Assembly: GCA_016706865.1 (NCBI GenBank)
Contig: JADJIS010000003.1
Span: forward strand, 992,001 to 1,056,000
Direction of reading: 5' to 3'
Source of the DNA: Bacteroidota bacterium
GTDB taxonomy: Bacteria > Bacteroidota > Bacteroidia > Chitinophagales > BACL12
DNA: 64,000 nt
The stretch's first letter is position 1. Every line of letters begins with the position of its first letter. The notes below the pieces were generated by a model that was not told the DNA's origin, searched no databases, and saw nothing but the letters and a program-made list of their open reading frames with translations. Both the position numbers and the translations under genes were made by a program. Positions 1 through 10,287 of the stretch are shown piece by piece.

Positions 1-253
1 CTTTTGTCATCTTTCAGCATGTTTTATCAAAAGGATTCCAACAAATTTAAATATTTCTAAAATTGCGATTTAATAACCTCGAAGTATAATAATTCATTTC
101 ATTAAATTTATATAATATACTGATATTCAATTGTTTATACTGATTAAATTTAAAAAAAATGTGACATCGGTTTTTTTTCACCTTTTAATTCAGGTGTACA
201 CATTTTATAAATTGCAGCGTCTTTTATTAAACATACACCTAAAATTAAAATTG

Positions 254-2107
254 ATGAAAAAAATCTACCTAATACTAACTACAATGTTAGTCGCTGTTTT
301 TTATACAGCAAATGCACAATTGTACAGCTACATAGATGATCCTTCAGGCAATTATGCTAGTGTCGCCTTGAATGCAACAGGCACTAATTTGTCGCGTGTT
401 AATGGTACACTCGAGCAGATTTCTTGTCCAACAGGATTTGTTTCCTACGAACATTCCAAATCCACCACCTATGGAAATGGAAGGCCAAGCATTCAGTTTT
501 CGGTAATGGCTGATGCAGGGTTTCAATTAAATGTGACAAACATATCCGTTGATATCCGCAGGAATCCGAAAGGGCCTACCACCTGGAGATTAGCTTATTC
601 TTTGGATGGCGGAACAAGTTGGACAAACAGTGGAACCGACTTTTTTGTTGAAAGCAGTAATTGTTTGGGAGGCACAAATCTATCCTGGGATGTTACCGAT
701 TTTTCTACCGTTAATTCAATGCTGGTAAGAGTTATTGGATTCAGTGCCCATAGTGCATTGAATGGAGAATCCACACTTAGAAATATAATGGTTGATGGCT
801 CAGTTTCCATAGCTGATGAGGATGGCGACGGTTTTACGATCGACGTTGACTGTAATGACACAGATGCAGCAATAAATCCCGATGCTACAGAGGTATGTAA
901 TGGAATTGACGATAATTGTAACGGCGATATTGATGATGGAGCCGGTACAATTTGGTATGCAGATGCAGATGGCGATACCTATGGAAACGATGCGGCAACA
1001 ACAATTGCATGTTCCGTTCCCGATGGTTATGTAGGGGATAATACAGATTGTAACGATGCAAATGCAGATATAAATCCTGCTGCTTCAGAAATATGTAATG
1101 GACTAGATGATAATTGTAATGGTTCCATTGATGAGGATCTAATTTATGATATCTGGTATGCTGACGCTGATGGTGATGGATATGGTGATGCAGCATCTGC
1201 TGTTACTACCTGTGATGGTGCTCCAATTGGATATGTTGCAGATAATACCGATTGTAATGATGGAAATGATGGTATCAATCCTGAAGCTACAGAAACCTGC
1301 AACGGAATTGATGATAATTGCAATGGGTTTGTTGATGAAGGTATAGATCTTTCCATCGCAATTTCTCCTACCGGAATTATCACCCTTTGTAAACCTGATG
1401 AAATAACTCTTTCCGCAACACCGGGATTTGATTCCTATCAATGGTATAAAAATGGTGCTGCGCTTACCGGTGAAAATGATATTGATTATACTACAAATAA
1501 ACCTGCCTATTATCAGGTGGAAGGTTTACTCGGCACTTGTACTTCCGGCTTATCAGAAGTGCAGGCAGTTGCTGTTGTAGAAAGTCCAAACGCAAATATT
1601 CTGTATCCCGACGGATTAAACTTATGTGATGTATCTCCACTTTTATTAAAAGCAAGTTACGCGGATGACAATGTATATCAGTGGTATTTAAATGGCGATG
1701 AAATTGCAGGTGCTACAAACTGGGATTATCTTGCTTCGGAAATTGGTGATTATACCTGTATGATCACGAATGCATTTGGATGCTCCAGAACTGCTGATGC
1801 TGTTACTGTAATAAACCAATGCAGAGATGCGGAAGCAGCAATAGTTTCAAAAATGGACGTTTTCCCAAATCCGGCAAAAAATGAAATAAACATTTCATTA
1901 AATACCGGGTTCAATACGAACGAAGTTGCTACTGTAATTCTAAGTGATATTACCGGACGATCAATTTATTCTGTGTCAAATCCAATTGCCAATGGTAATT
2001 TATTTTTGACCATTGATATTCCATCTAATATTACAGATGGTATTTACACGCTGACTGTTAAAACAGGTAGTCAACAATTAAATGAAAGAGTAGTTATAAT
2101 TAAATAA
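254..2107 (+). CDS. T9SS-exported protein with MopE-type metal-binding repeats
   Basis: This is a secreted cell-surface or extracellular protein. The start chosen is the ATG at 254, because it begins a clear signal peptide (MKKIYLILTT...YTANAQ); the frame is open further upstream from a TTG at 131, but that would put about 40 residues before the signal. A beta-rich N-terminal domain is followed by three copies of the MopE-type repeat 'DxDGDxxG...DCND...INPxATExCNGIDDNCNG', rich in Asp and paired Cys and probably binding Ca or Cu. Two Ig-like stretches of the type 'YQWYKNG' follow, then a type A T9SS sorting domain starting near 'DVFPNPAKNEINIS' and ending in 'ERVVIIK'. The same repeat occurs in the protein at 18469-20841. 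Its ligand and function are unknown. The domain calls are from visible motifs. Confidence 0.85.
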   Translation: MKKIYLILTTMLVAVFYTANAQLYSYIDDPSGNYASVALNATGTNLSRVNGTLEQISCPTGFVSYEHSKSTTYGNGRPSIQFSVMADAGFQLNVTNISVDIRRNPKGPTTWRLAYSLDGGTSWTNSGTDFFVESSNCLGGTNLSWDVTDFSTVNSMLVRVIGFSAHSALNGESTLRNIMVDGSVSIADEDGDGFTIDVDCNDTDAAINPDATEVCNGIDDNCNGDIDDGAGTIWYADADGDTYGNDAATTIACSVPDGYVGDNTDCNDANADINPAASEICNGLDDNCNGSIDEDLIYDIWYADADGDGYGDAASAVTTCDGAPIGYVADNTDCNDGNDGINPEATETCNGIDDNCNGFVDEGIDLSIAISPTGIITLCKPDEITLSATPGFDSYQWYKNGAALTGENDIDYTTNKPAYYQVEGLLGTCTSGLSEVQAVAVVESPNANILYPDGLNLCDVSPLLLKASYADDNVYQWYLNGDEIAGATNWDYLASEIGDYTCMITNAFGCSRTADAVTVINQCRDAEAAIVSKMDVFPNPAKNEINISLNTGFNTNEVATVILSDITGRSIYSVSNPIANGNLFLTIDIPSNITDGIYTLTVKTGSQQLNERVVIIK

Positions 2108-2129
2108 AACTTTAAAATCATTAAACGAA

Positions 2130-2158
2130 AATCCCTGCCTCTAAGGCGGGGATTTTTT
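2130..2158 (+). terminator. Rho-independent terminator
   Basis: A 10-bp stem AATCCCTGCC / GGCGGGGATT, with one G-T pair, has a 5-nt loop and runs into a T tract. It lies 23 bases after the stop of the MopE-repeat gene. Confidence 0.85.
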
Positions 2159-2276
2159 ATTAATTTTGAGATGTGGATCTAAATAATTGATTGCACCTGA
2201 AGTGAAATAATTGAAATTTAATTCAAAACAGATGTAAAGTAACCTATTCAATATTTCACACTTAAAATTCCCCGAT

Positions 2277-3620
2277 ATGCACAAAAATATATTTGTTTTT
2301 ATTTTGTTACTCTACTGCTCTTCACTTAAATCACAAACGGAAGATTGGGAGATAATTGTTGATACTGACGTTTCCATAAATTGTGATCAGGACTCCACCG
2401 GTTTAATTCCTTTAACAGATATGGGAAACACCTATTATAATGGTGTGCAGGGTGGTCTTTATAAAGGTGGAATGAATATTTTAAATGGACCGCATAAAAA
2501 GAAGGGTGTCAACATTTCTAAAAACATGAAACCATTGGATACGCTCGGCAATATAGATTACGTGAATGGCGAAGTATTATTTTTAGGATTAGGCGCTTCC
2601 GTTGCGTCCAATTTATTTAATGCATATGTCGACACTGTTAAAGCACATGATAATGAAGGAATGAGTGCATGTGTCACAGTAAGAGGAATGTTTACTGCAG
2701 GTAAAGATCTGGACGATATGATCGATACAATTAATCCGGGATTTTGGTTAGCATTAAATGAAAGAATGGTTTTGAAAGATGATAGCTATGAACAAGTTCA
2801 GGTATTATGGATATTACAACAAAGTGATAGTGATACCAGTAATGATTTTACTACATATTATAATTCTGTTATGTCGAAATACATTACATTAATGCAGGTA
2901 TTAAAAGATTCGTTTCCAAATTTAAAACAAGTATATCTTTCCGGAATTCATTATACCGGTTATATGTATCCGGAACACAAACGTTACGACGCATATGGCG
3001 AACCAAAGGGATATTGGGCCAATCTCGTAATTAAACAATTAATTCAAAAACAAATTTCCGGAGATCCCGCATTGGCATATCAAGGCCCAAATATTAAAAG
3101 TGCATGGATAGGTTGGGGACCTTATTTCTGGGCAGATGGTATTAATCCCCGAACATACGATGGATTATCATGGTCGTGTGATCAATACAGAACGGATTCC
3201 ACCGGTGCAGGGTTTCATTTGATTGATTCCTCCTACGGTTTTGGTATTGAGGCGTCCATGGTAAAAAACTTTATGGAAACTAATCCGGTTTCTTCTGTTT
3301 GGTATAATTATGGACCTTTATGGATTGATTGTGGTGTTGATACCGCAAGAATTTCGAAATATCAAAATATTAATGATCACATTCAAGTTTATCCGAATCC
3401 AGTTCAGCATGAATTTACAATTATATTACCCGAATTAATTTCAGGACAATTATCAATTTCAATATACAATGAATTAGGAACTCGGGTTCATCAAAAATTT
3501 TACGAAAATTATAATTCACCGGGAATTGACATGGAAATTAATTTACCCAATGGTATTTATTTCACAGAAATTATATGCGATAATTATAAATATCGCACAA
3601 AATTCATAGTGGTAAATTAA
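2277..3620 (+). CDS. T9SS-exported SGNH-hydrolase-like protein, active site apparently altered
   Basis: The protein has a signal peptide (MHKNIFVFILLLYCSSLKSQ), a central domain of about 330 residues, and a type A T9SS sorting domain ('QVYPNPVQHEFTI' ... 'KFIVVN'). The central part resembles a secreted SGNH-like family of Bacteroidota. It has a strand 'EVLFLGLGAS' where family members have a catalytic 'GMSN', a 'VYLSG...Y' segment, and 'GWGPYFWADGINPR..DGLSW'. The usual 'DGTHPS' block after that is replaced by 'DSTGAGFHLIDSSYG', so the Asp-His pair is not obvious. It may be a binding protein or an inactive hydrolase. The family match is from memory of motifs and is moderate; export and sorting are well supported. 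Confidence 0.75.
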   Translation: MHKNIFVFILLLYCSSLKSQTEDWEIIVDTDVSINCDQDSTGLIPLTDMGNTYYNGVQGGLYKGGMNILNGPHKKKGVNISKNMKPLDTLGNIDYVNGEVLFLGLGASVASNLFNAYVDTVKAHDNEGMSACVTVRGMFTAGKDLDDMIDTINPGFWLALNERMVLKDDSYEQVQVLWILQQSDSDTSNDFTTYYNSVMSKYITLMQVLKDSFPNLKQVYLSGIHYTGYMYPEHKRYDAYGEPKGYWANLVIKQLIQKQISGDPALAYQGPNIKSAWIGWGPYFWADGINPRTYDGLSWSCDQYRTDSTGAGFHLIDSSYGFGIEASMVKNFMETNPVSSVWYNYGPLWIDCGVDTARISKYQNINDHIQVYPNPVQHEFTIILPELISGQLSISIYNELGTRVHQKFYENYNSPGIDMEINLPNGIYFTEIICDNYKYRTKFIVVN

Positions 3621-3790
3621 TTGCAGAAATACAACAAATAATTAAAAAAATCTATCGCAATAATGCAAGTGTTATTGTTTTATTTATCGCTTCTCCGTAT
3701 TTATTTACGCCTCTTATGCTATTAAAATGCATTTTTGAAGAAATTTCCTGATCATAGGATACAGGTTTAAGTGTGATCAACGATAATAAA

Positions 3791-3831
3791 AAAAGATCCT
3801 GTATTTTATGCAAATACAGGATCTTTTTTTT
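3791..3831. terminator. Bidirectional terminator between convergent genes
   Basis: A perfect 15-bp stem (left arm 3792-3806, right arm 3812-3826) has a 5-nt loop. It is flanked by A-rich sequence on the left and a T run on the right. It sits between the convergent genes at 2277-3620 and 3844-5751 and can serve both. Confidence 0.9.
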
Positions 3832-3843
3832 GGATAAATTTTA

Positions 3844-5751
3844 TTATCGCATTAGAAGTACGGTGGAAGATTTTACTACTTCATTCCCCAGACCATCAAC
3901 AGCATGAATCATTACAACGTAATTCCCAATTTCTTGTTCGTTGGTTCTGAACGTTCCATCCCATCCTAAATTTGGATCACCGGAGGAATAGATCAAACTT
4001 CCCCATCTGTTAAATATAGAAAAACTAGTGATTTCTCCTAAGCCGATTAAAATAGGTCGATAGGTATCATTTAAACCATCTCCATTTGGTGTAAATGCGG
4101 TAGGCGAAGCAACCAGAGTTTGTTGTAAAACAAATACAACCATACTATCAGTTGCCTTACAACCATTTATATCGGTTCCGGTTACATAATACATAATAGT
4201 ATCTTCAGCTAAAGAAATAGGATCAGAAATTCCAGTATTGGAAAGCCAGGTATCCGGGGTCCATTCGTAAGTAACGCCGCCTGAAGCTAAAAGTTGAGAG
4301 AATCCCCCAATCATCATGATCTCATCTTCCCCTGCATCTATAATTGGATCTGGGAATAAGGTGAGCAATACGTCATCGGTATCGGAACATCCCAAAACGT
4401 TATATACCACCAATTGATAAAACATATTAGTAAGTGGGCCAATAACCGCGGGATCCTCCAGAGTATCACTATCCAGGTATACTGGCGGTGTCCACAAATA
4501 CGTTGCTCCACCGGATCCATTTAGATGAACTGTATCTCCTTTACAAACAAATACATCCGGACCCGCATTTGCAACCGGAGGTAAAGGAACGTCGATTGTA
4601 ACTATAAACGTTACTGTATCGCAGGTTGCATATCCTGTAACAGTATATTCAGTTGTTACATCAGGAGTAGCATATACTATTACTCCTGTGTCAACATCAA
4701 GTCCAGCGCTTGGCGACCATTCCCAGGTAAATCCATCACCGTTGATAATTTCCATTTTAACAGTATCAATTGTACAAGCAGGGATCGTATCGCCATTATC
4801 AACAGAAATATCATCTACTATCATTTCATAAGATCCAGTTGCAAGTAATGCTTCATTCAGATCATCAATATTTAAAATATAGGCAAATACCACTTCATGG
4901 CATTCACCGGGTAAAATTTCCGGTATTTTGAATGTGATCTGTGTTGCAAGATCCGCTGTGGAAGTTCCTGTAAGTGAGTAACCACCTGTGCCTGCCCAGG
5001 CCTGAGCAGCGGTACCATCTGTTGTGCTAAAGTTTCCTCTGCTTGCGCGTGCCATAGAATCAATGGCTCCCATACCAAGAAAACAGCCATAAGTTAACCC
5101 TTCAGAGGTAACTACTGCCTGACAATCTCCCGGCGGATTAGAAACAACATCGTTAAAAGTAGTAAAATCACCAGACCATGGTTGATCCTGATCGGGGTCA
5201 ACATTTCTTTTGTAATAAACGTCTGTAAGTGGTGTTGCACCATTGTTACAGATATTGATAAAAGTTAGAAAATACAGTTTATCTTCCGGTAGTTCGGTTC
5301 TTTGTGTAACATCAATATCAAAACTTCCTGATGTTATATTTCCTTCCCAGGTTGTAGTGTAAACACCTGCGGTATAATCATATCCTGTAATTGAACCCGG
5401 AATTTCACTTGTCCAGCAACTTTGATCAGTATTTGTCCAAACATTGGCACCTACCTGAATTTCCCATCCTTCAACCGGTGATCCCGGAACAAAGTAGTCA
5501 CCACAATAATCAGGCGTACCCGTGGTCCAACCATCCATATCAGAATCTGCGACAAAACCTAACCCGGTAAAAGGTGAGGTAGCGTGATATCCTGCAGGAG
5601 GCATGGCATTAGAGCCATATGCCCCGCAATCATTTACTCCTACTTCAACATAAGTTCCTTTCAAAAAGGAATTTGTTCCCACCATTTGTGAAAATAATGT
5701 TGAGGCCAGACAAATGAAAATAAGTGTGAGAAGTTTGTGTAGGTGTTTCAT
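3844..5751 (-). CDS. T9SS type B surface protein, paralogue 1 of a tandem triplet
   Basis: This secreted protein has a signal peptide (MKHLHKLLTLIFICLASTLFSQ). An N-terminal Cys-containing domain of about 300 residues ('FLKGTYVEVGVNDCGAYG', 'YCGDYFVPGSPVEGW', 'YYKRNVDPDQDQPWSGDF', 'CFLGMGA') is shared with both upstream paralogues. Two or three Ig/PKD-like repeats follow ('ADAGPDVFVCKGDTV...LNGSGG', 'TYLWTPP'). The C terminus is a gliding-motility-associated type B sorting domain ('SPTAFTPNGDGLNDTYRPI', 'FNRWGSLIYSS', 'VLLMR'). It is the last gene of the minus-strand set 10677-3844, 127 bases after its neighbour. It is shorter than the other two copies and its C-terminal part is more diverged. 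The function of the N-terminal domain is unknown. Confidence 0.85.
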   Translation of the reverse strand: MKHLHKLLTLIFICLASTLFSQMVGTNSFLKGTYVEVGVNDCGAYGSNAMPPAGYHATSPFTGLGFVADSDMDGWTTGTPDYCGDYFVPGSPVEGWEIQVGANVWTNTDQSCWTSEIPGSITGYDYTAGVYTTTWEGNITSGSFDIDVTQRTELPEDKLYFLTFINICNNGATPLTDVYYKRNVDPDQDQPWSGDFTTFNDVVSNPPGDCQAVVTSEGLTYGCFLGMGAIDSMARASRGNFSTTDGTAAQAWAGTGGYSLTGTSTADLATQITFKIPEILPGECHEVVFAYILNIDDLNEALLATGSYEMIVDDISVDNGDTIPACTIDTVKMEIINGDGFTWEWSPSAGLDVDTGVIVYATPDVTTEYTVTGYATCDTVTFIVTIDVPLPPVANAGPDVFVCKGDTVHLNGSGGATYLWTPPVYLDSDTLEDPAVIGPLTNMFYQLVVYNVLGCSDTDDVLLTLFPDPIIDAGEDEIMMIGGFSQLLASGGVTYEWTPDTWLSNTGISDPISLAEDTIMYYVTGTDINGCKATDSMVVFVLQQTLVASPTAFTPNGDGLNDTYRPILIGLGEITSFSIFNRWGSLIYSSGDPNLGWDGTFRTNEQEIGNYVVMIHAVDGLGNEVVKSSTVLLMR

Positions 5752-5878
5752 TATTTTTAAATATTCAATTGATTAGGTTATTAGTTGTAAATATATTAAT
5801 TTAATTTTTGTAATACTTGTTTATTTAACAATTATGCGTTCATAATCCAATGCGCCTGCACATATTTTAAGTCAATAC

Positions 5879-8035
5879 TTATCTCACCAAGATAAAATTC
5901 CCTGTTATAACACGTGGAACATTTGTGGATGAAACGCCGCGAATCAAAACTGTATAAGTTCCCATCTCCTGTTCTTTCCCATTCCACGTTCCGTCCCAGC
6001 CCGGTGTTGATCCATTACCTGTATAAACCTCCTGACCCCAACGATTATAAATACTGTAAACTTCAATTTCTCCACTACCTGAATAAATTGGTGCCCATAC
6101 ATCATTAATTCCATCTTCATTTGGTGAAAATGCTGTTGGAAGTGCAATTTCGCCAACCACATAAATAGTGATTGAGTCCACACCAATACATCCATTTTCA
6201 TCAGTTCCGGTAACATAATAAGTAGTTGTAAATTCTGGCTGAGCTATTGGATTCGCAATATGCGTATCACTTAAACCTGTGGACGGTTCCCATTCATATT
6301 CCACGGCACCGGTAACATTTAATTGTGTACTTTCACCTTCAAAACCATCAATTGTATCGTTAGGGCTTGCTGTAGCAGTGATAACCAACGATGAAAATAC
6401 AGATACATCAACCTCATCAGTATTTATACATCCATTTGCATCCACACCTGTAACAGTATAAGTTGTATTATCATCAACTGTACAAATTGGATCTGGACAA
6501 TCGTCGCAGCTTAAGCCTGTAGAAGGTTCCCAGGTATATTCAATTCCACCTTCTGCTTGTAATTGAACAGAACCTTCAGGACAAAGTTCGGTATCTGCAC
6601 CAGCATCTATGTTCGGCAAAGGATTAACTGTAACTACCATTTCGTCCGTATCAGAGCAACCATGTTGCGTAAATGCAGTTAATGTATAAGTAGTTGTGGT
6701 TGTTGGAGATGCATCGGCATTCGGATCTACAGGATCAGATAAACCCGTAATTGGAGACCACATATATGTTTCTCCACCGGAGCCATCTAATTCAACAGAA
6801 CTACCAATACAAACTTCAAGATCTTCACCCGCATCAGCTGTAATATCTCCTTCATAAATTATGATCAATTTTCTGGACAATACCCCACAAAATCCTCCTA
6901 ATCCTTCCATAGAAATTGAACCGTTACCATCTGGTGTAAAGTGTGAAATTTCAGAAGTTGTAATATCGCCTGTTCCACCTTCATAAGTCCATGTCCACTC
7001 ATAACTTTCTCCACCCGAAATTTCTATTTCTATTTCCTCGTAATTACAAATATATAATGTATCATCAGCCGGAGCCGGTTCGCCATCCACTAAAACGTCA
7101 ACAGGTAATGTTGCTTCAAGAGCATTGGTAAGGTCATCAATATTAAGAATATAAGCAAAGGTAACTGTGCGACATTCGCCCGCAGGAATTACCGGAACTT
7201 TAAAGGTGATCTGTGTAGCACAATCGCAAGTAACTGTTTCTCCTTCACCGTTTGAATACCCGCCCGTGCCATTCCAGGCATTTTCAGCAGTTCCCTCATC
7301 GGTTCCGAAGAGTCCAAAAGATGCTCTGGCCATAGTATCCAATGCACCCATCCCAAGAAAACAACCTATTGTTGTGCCTGTTGCTGTAACCAGCGCTGTG
7401 CAAGTGTCGGGTGGATTTACTTCAATAACATTATCTGTCCAATAATCACCTGCAAGGGCTACATCCTGATCAGGGTCAACATTGCGTTTGTAGTATAAAT
7501 TATTTACATCAGTTGCTCCGTCATTACAAAAGGTAACTTCCGTAAGAAAATATACTTCATTTTCCGGAACTATTGTTTTTTGAGTGATATGTAGATTAAT
7601 ACCTGCAATATCACCTTCCCATACACTTACATATTCGCTGGCTGCATAATAATAATCAGTTATACTTCCGGGAATTTCAGCACCCCCGCAACTTTGATCG
7701 GTATTGGTATAGGTTGTTGCACCAATTTGAACCTGCCAACCCTCAACCGGGGAACCAGGCACAAAGTAGTCACCGCAAAATACCGGATCACCCACATCCC
7801 ATCCGTCTTCACCCGGATCGGCAACAAAACCAAGTCCGGTAAAAGGGGTGGTTTCATGATAATCCCCCGGAGGAGATTCGTTCGAACCATAAGCACCGCA
7901 CTGGTTTACCCCTACTTCCACATAATTACCCTTGAGAAAACAGTTCGAACCAATAATTTGTCCGTACCCACTGTTTATCCCTATTAATAGAATAATTGCT
8001 ACCTGTAATAAACTTTTTTTAATCATTACTTTCAT
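5879..8035 (-). CDS. T9SS type B surface protein, paralogue 2 of a tandem triplet
   Basis: The layout matches the downstream copy: a signal peptide, the conserved N-terminal domain ('FLKGNYVEVGVNQCGAYG', 'YYKRNVDPDQD', 'CFLGMGA'), Ig-like repeats and a type B sorting domain ('LPTAFSPNEDGINDVWAPI', 'YNRWGQEVYTG', 'GNFILVR'). The last 230 or so residues are almost identical to those of the 8097-10259 gene, whereas the middle parts differ. This points to recent duplication or gene conversion of the 3' half. The start may be at 8035 (MKVMIKK) or 8026 (MIKKSLL); both give a good signal peptide. It is probably displayed at the cell surface. Its ligand is unknown. Confidence 0.85.
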   Translation of the reverse strand: MKVMIKKSLLQVAIILLIGINSGYGQIIGSNCFLKGNYVEVGVNQCGAYGSNESPPGDYHETTPFTGLGFVADPGEDGWDVGDPVFCGDYFVPGSPVEGWQVQIGATTYTNTDQSCGGAEIPGSITDYYYAASEYVSVWEGDIAGINLHITQKTIVPENEVYFLTEVTFCNDGATDVNNLYYKRNVDPDQDVALAGDYWTDNVIEVNPPDTCTALVTATGTTIGCFLGMGALDTMARASFGLFGTDEGTAENAWNGTGGYSNGEGETVTCDCATQITFKVPVIPAGECRTVTFAYILNIDDLTNALEATLPVDVLVDGEPAPADDTLYICNYEEIEIEISGGESYEWTWTYEGGTGDITTSEISHFTPDGNGSISMEGLGGFCGVLSRKLIIIYEGDITADAGEDLEVCIGSSVELDGSGGETYMWSPITGLSDPVDPNADASPTTTTTYTLTAFTQHGCSDTDEMVVTVNPLPNIDAGADTELCPEGSVQLQAEGGIEYTWEPSTGLSCDDCPDPICTVDDNTTYTVTGVDANGCINTDEVDVSVFSSLVITATASPNDTIDGFEGESTQLNVTGAVEYEWEPSTGLSDTHIANPIAQPEFTTTYYVTGTDENGCIGVDSITIYVVGEIALPTAFSPNEDGINDVWAPIYSGSGEIEVYSIYNRWGQEVYTGNGSTPGWDGTWNGKEQEMGTYTVLIRGVSSTNVPRVITGNFILVR

Positions 8036-8096
8036 TTTTAGTTTTGAATACTTCCAATCTTCTTAGTCTCATATAGCATTCAAATCCTAATATTAT

Positions 8097-10259
8097 TTAT
8101 CTTACTAATGTAAAATTCCCTGTTATAACCCGCGGAACATTTGCTGATGAAACGCCGCGAATCAAAACAGTATAAGTTCCCATCTCCTGTTCTTTCCCAT
8201 TCCACGTTCCGTCCCAGCCCGGTGTTGATCCATTACCTGTATAAACCTCCTGACCCCAACGATTATAAATACTGTAAACTTCAATTACTCCACTACCTGA
8301 ATAAATTGGTGCCCATACATCATTAATTCCATCCTCATTTGGTGAAAATGCTGTTGGAAGTGCAATTTCCCCAACCACATAAATAATGATCGTGTCCACA
8401 TCAATACATCCATTTTCATCAGTTCCTGTAACGTAATAAGTAGTTGTAAATTCTGGCTGAGCTATTGGATTCGAAATATGTGTATCACTTAAACCTGTGG
8501 ACGGTTCCCATTCATATTCCTCGGCACCAGTAACATTTAATTGTGTACTTTCACCTTCAAAACCATCAATAGTGTCGTTAGGGGTTGCTGTAACAATGAT
8601 ATCCAACGTTGAAAATACAGATACATCGATCTCATCAGTATTTATACAACCATTTGCATCAACTCCAGTTACGGTATAAGTTGTGTTTTCATTAACAGTG
8701 CAATCAGGATTAGGGCAATCATCACAACTGAGTCCTGTTGAAGGGTCCCATGTATATTCTACAGCACCTGTTGCTTCCAATTGTATTAATCCTTCCGGAC
8801 ATAAATTCACATCATCTCCCGCATCTACCACAGGAAGTGCGTGAACAGTAATTACAACCTCATCTGTTGCAGGACAATTAAAATCATCAATAGTTGTAAG
8901 GGTCAAAGTATATTCTCCAGGCACGGTAGGTAAATACACCGGATCTTCACAATCTGCACAATCTAAACCAGTGGCAGGAGCCCAATCATATAAATTTTCG
9001 GCGGGACCTCCATCCCCATTCAGCAAAGCAACATCGCCCAAACAAACAGCGGTATCGTTTCCTGCAAAAGCAAATTCTGACTCATCCACAAAAATGGTAA
9101 CTGATATAGTTGCATCTCCGCAAAAACCTCCAACTCCAACGGCTGTAAAGGTTGTAGTTTCATCAACAGTAGCAGTTACATTTATTCCTGTGTCAGTGTC
9201 CAAGCCTTCAGAAGGTGTCCAGGTCCAAGCATAATCGTCGGCACCAAGAACTGATAAATTAACTTCATCTCCAGGATTACAAATGTATGATGTATCACCG
9301 GAAGAAACCGTAACATCATCCACTTCAAGATTATAGGTTACAGTTGCTTCCAAAGCTTCTTCAAGGTCATCAACATTTAGAATATACGCAAATGCAACAC
9401 ATTTACATTCGCCAGGGTTAATGGTTTCAATATAAAAAGCAATGGAGTTAGCTATATCTCCAACAGAAGAACCTGCTCCTACATAACCGGCAGTAGCTTC
9501 ATAAACATCCTGAGGAGTTCCATCAGCGGTTCCAAAATTACCGTAGGAAACACGTGAATTTTCATCCCGTGCGCCAATTCCTAAAAAGCAACCAAAGGTT
9601 AAACCTTCAGAGGTTACCAGTGCTTGATCATCAATAGGTGGTTGATAAACTATGATATTATCAGTTGTAAAATCGCCGCTCCAGGGCTGATCATTATCGG
9701 GGTCGACATTTCTTTTATAATAAACATCGTTCAAAGCTTCATCACCATTATTGCACAATAAAATCCTTGTAACAAAATATAATTTATCTTCAGGTAAAGT
9801 AGTGATCTGAGTTATTTCAAGATCTGTAGATCCGGTAACTATATTTCCTACCCAGGTTCCGGTATAAATTCCGGCAGCAAAGGTGTAGTCAGTAACATCG
9901 CCCGGAATTGCAGCACCACCGCAACCCTGATCAGTGTTTGTCCAAACATCAGGACCAATTTGCACCTGCCAACCTTCTACAGGAGAGCCGGGAACAAAAT
10001 AATCTCCGCAATAATCGGGAGAACCCGCATCCCAACCATCAGATTCCCAGTCAGCAACAAATCCGAGTCCACCCTCTGTAGGGTGATATCCTAAAGGAGG
10101 CGATGACGGTGATCCATAAGCACCGCAGGTATTTATTCCTACTTCAACAAATTCACCCTTTAAAAAACAATCGGCTCCAACGATCTGTGCCGACATATTA
10201 TTTGTGTTCAGCAAGCATAATACCATCAATATTGTTAATGTGTAACAAATTCTATGCAT
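8097..10259 (-). CDS. T9SS type B surface protein, paralogue 3 of a tandem triplet
   Basis: The signal peptide begins MHRICYTLTILMVLCLLN. The N-terminal domain ('FLKGEFVEVGINTCGAYG', 'YCGDYFVPGSPVEGW', 'YYKRNVDPDNDQPWSGDF', 'CFLGIGA') is shared with the next two genes. Ig-like modules follow, including two with 'TGLSCDDCP/TGLDCADCE' cysteine pairs, then a type B sorting domain ('LPTAFSPNEDGINDVWAPI', 'GNFTLVR'). It is transcribed in the same direction as the small exported protein 28 bases upstream and the two paralogues downstream, so the four may form one transcript. Surface display is inferred from the sorting domain; the role is unknown. Confidence 0.85.
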   Translation of the reverse strand: MHRICYTLTILMVLCLLNTNNMSAQIVGADCFLKGEFVEVGINTCGAYGSPSSPPLGYHPTEGGLGFVADWESDGWDAGSPDYCGDYFVPGSPVEGWQVQIGPDVWTNTDQGCGGAAIPGDVTDYTFAAGIYTGTWVGNIVTGSTDLEITQITTLPEDKLYFVTRILLCNNGDEALNDVYYKRNVDPDNDQPWSGDFTTDNIIVYQPPIDDQALVTSEGLTFGCFLGIGARDENSRVSYGNFGTADGTPQDVYEATAGYVGAGSSVGDIANSIAFYIETINPGECKCVAFAYILNVDDLEEALEATVTYNLEVDDVTVSSGDTSYICNPGDEVNLSVLGADDYAWTWTPSEGLDTDTGINVTATVDETTTFTAVGVGGFCGDATISVTIFVDESEFAFAGNDTAVCLGDVALLNGDGGPAENLYDWAPATGLDCADCEDPVYLPTVPGEYTLTLTTIDDFNCPATDEVVITVHALPVVDAGDDVNLCPEGLIQLEATGAVEYTWDPSTGLSCDDCPNPDCTVNENTTYTVTGVDANGCINTDEIDVSVFSTLDIIVTATPNDTIDGFEGESTQLNVTGAEEYEWEPSTGLSDTHISNPIAQPEFTTTYYVTGTDENGCIDVDTIIIYVVGEIALPTAFSPNEDGINDVWAPIYSGSGVIEVYSIYNRWGQEVYTGNGSTPGWDGTWNGKEQEMGTYTVLIRGVSSANVPRVITGNFTLVR

Positions 10260-10287
10260 TTCAATAGTAGTTTAATTATTAATTTAA

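Noticed and set aside
885..1441. Several open frames on the minus strand and one on the plus strand overlapping the MopE repeats
   Set aside because: They are low-complexity shadows of the repeat codons in 254-2107 and have no start region or family features of their own.
5914..6108. Plus-strand frame that is almost identical to another at 8141-8326
   Set aside because: The similarity comes from the near-identical 3' halves of the two T9SS genes on the minus strand; it is a shadow, not a gene pair.
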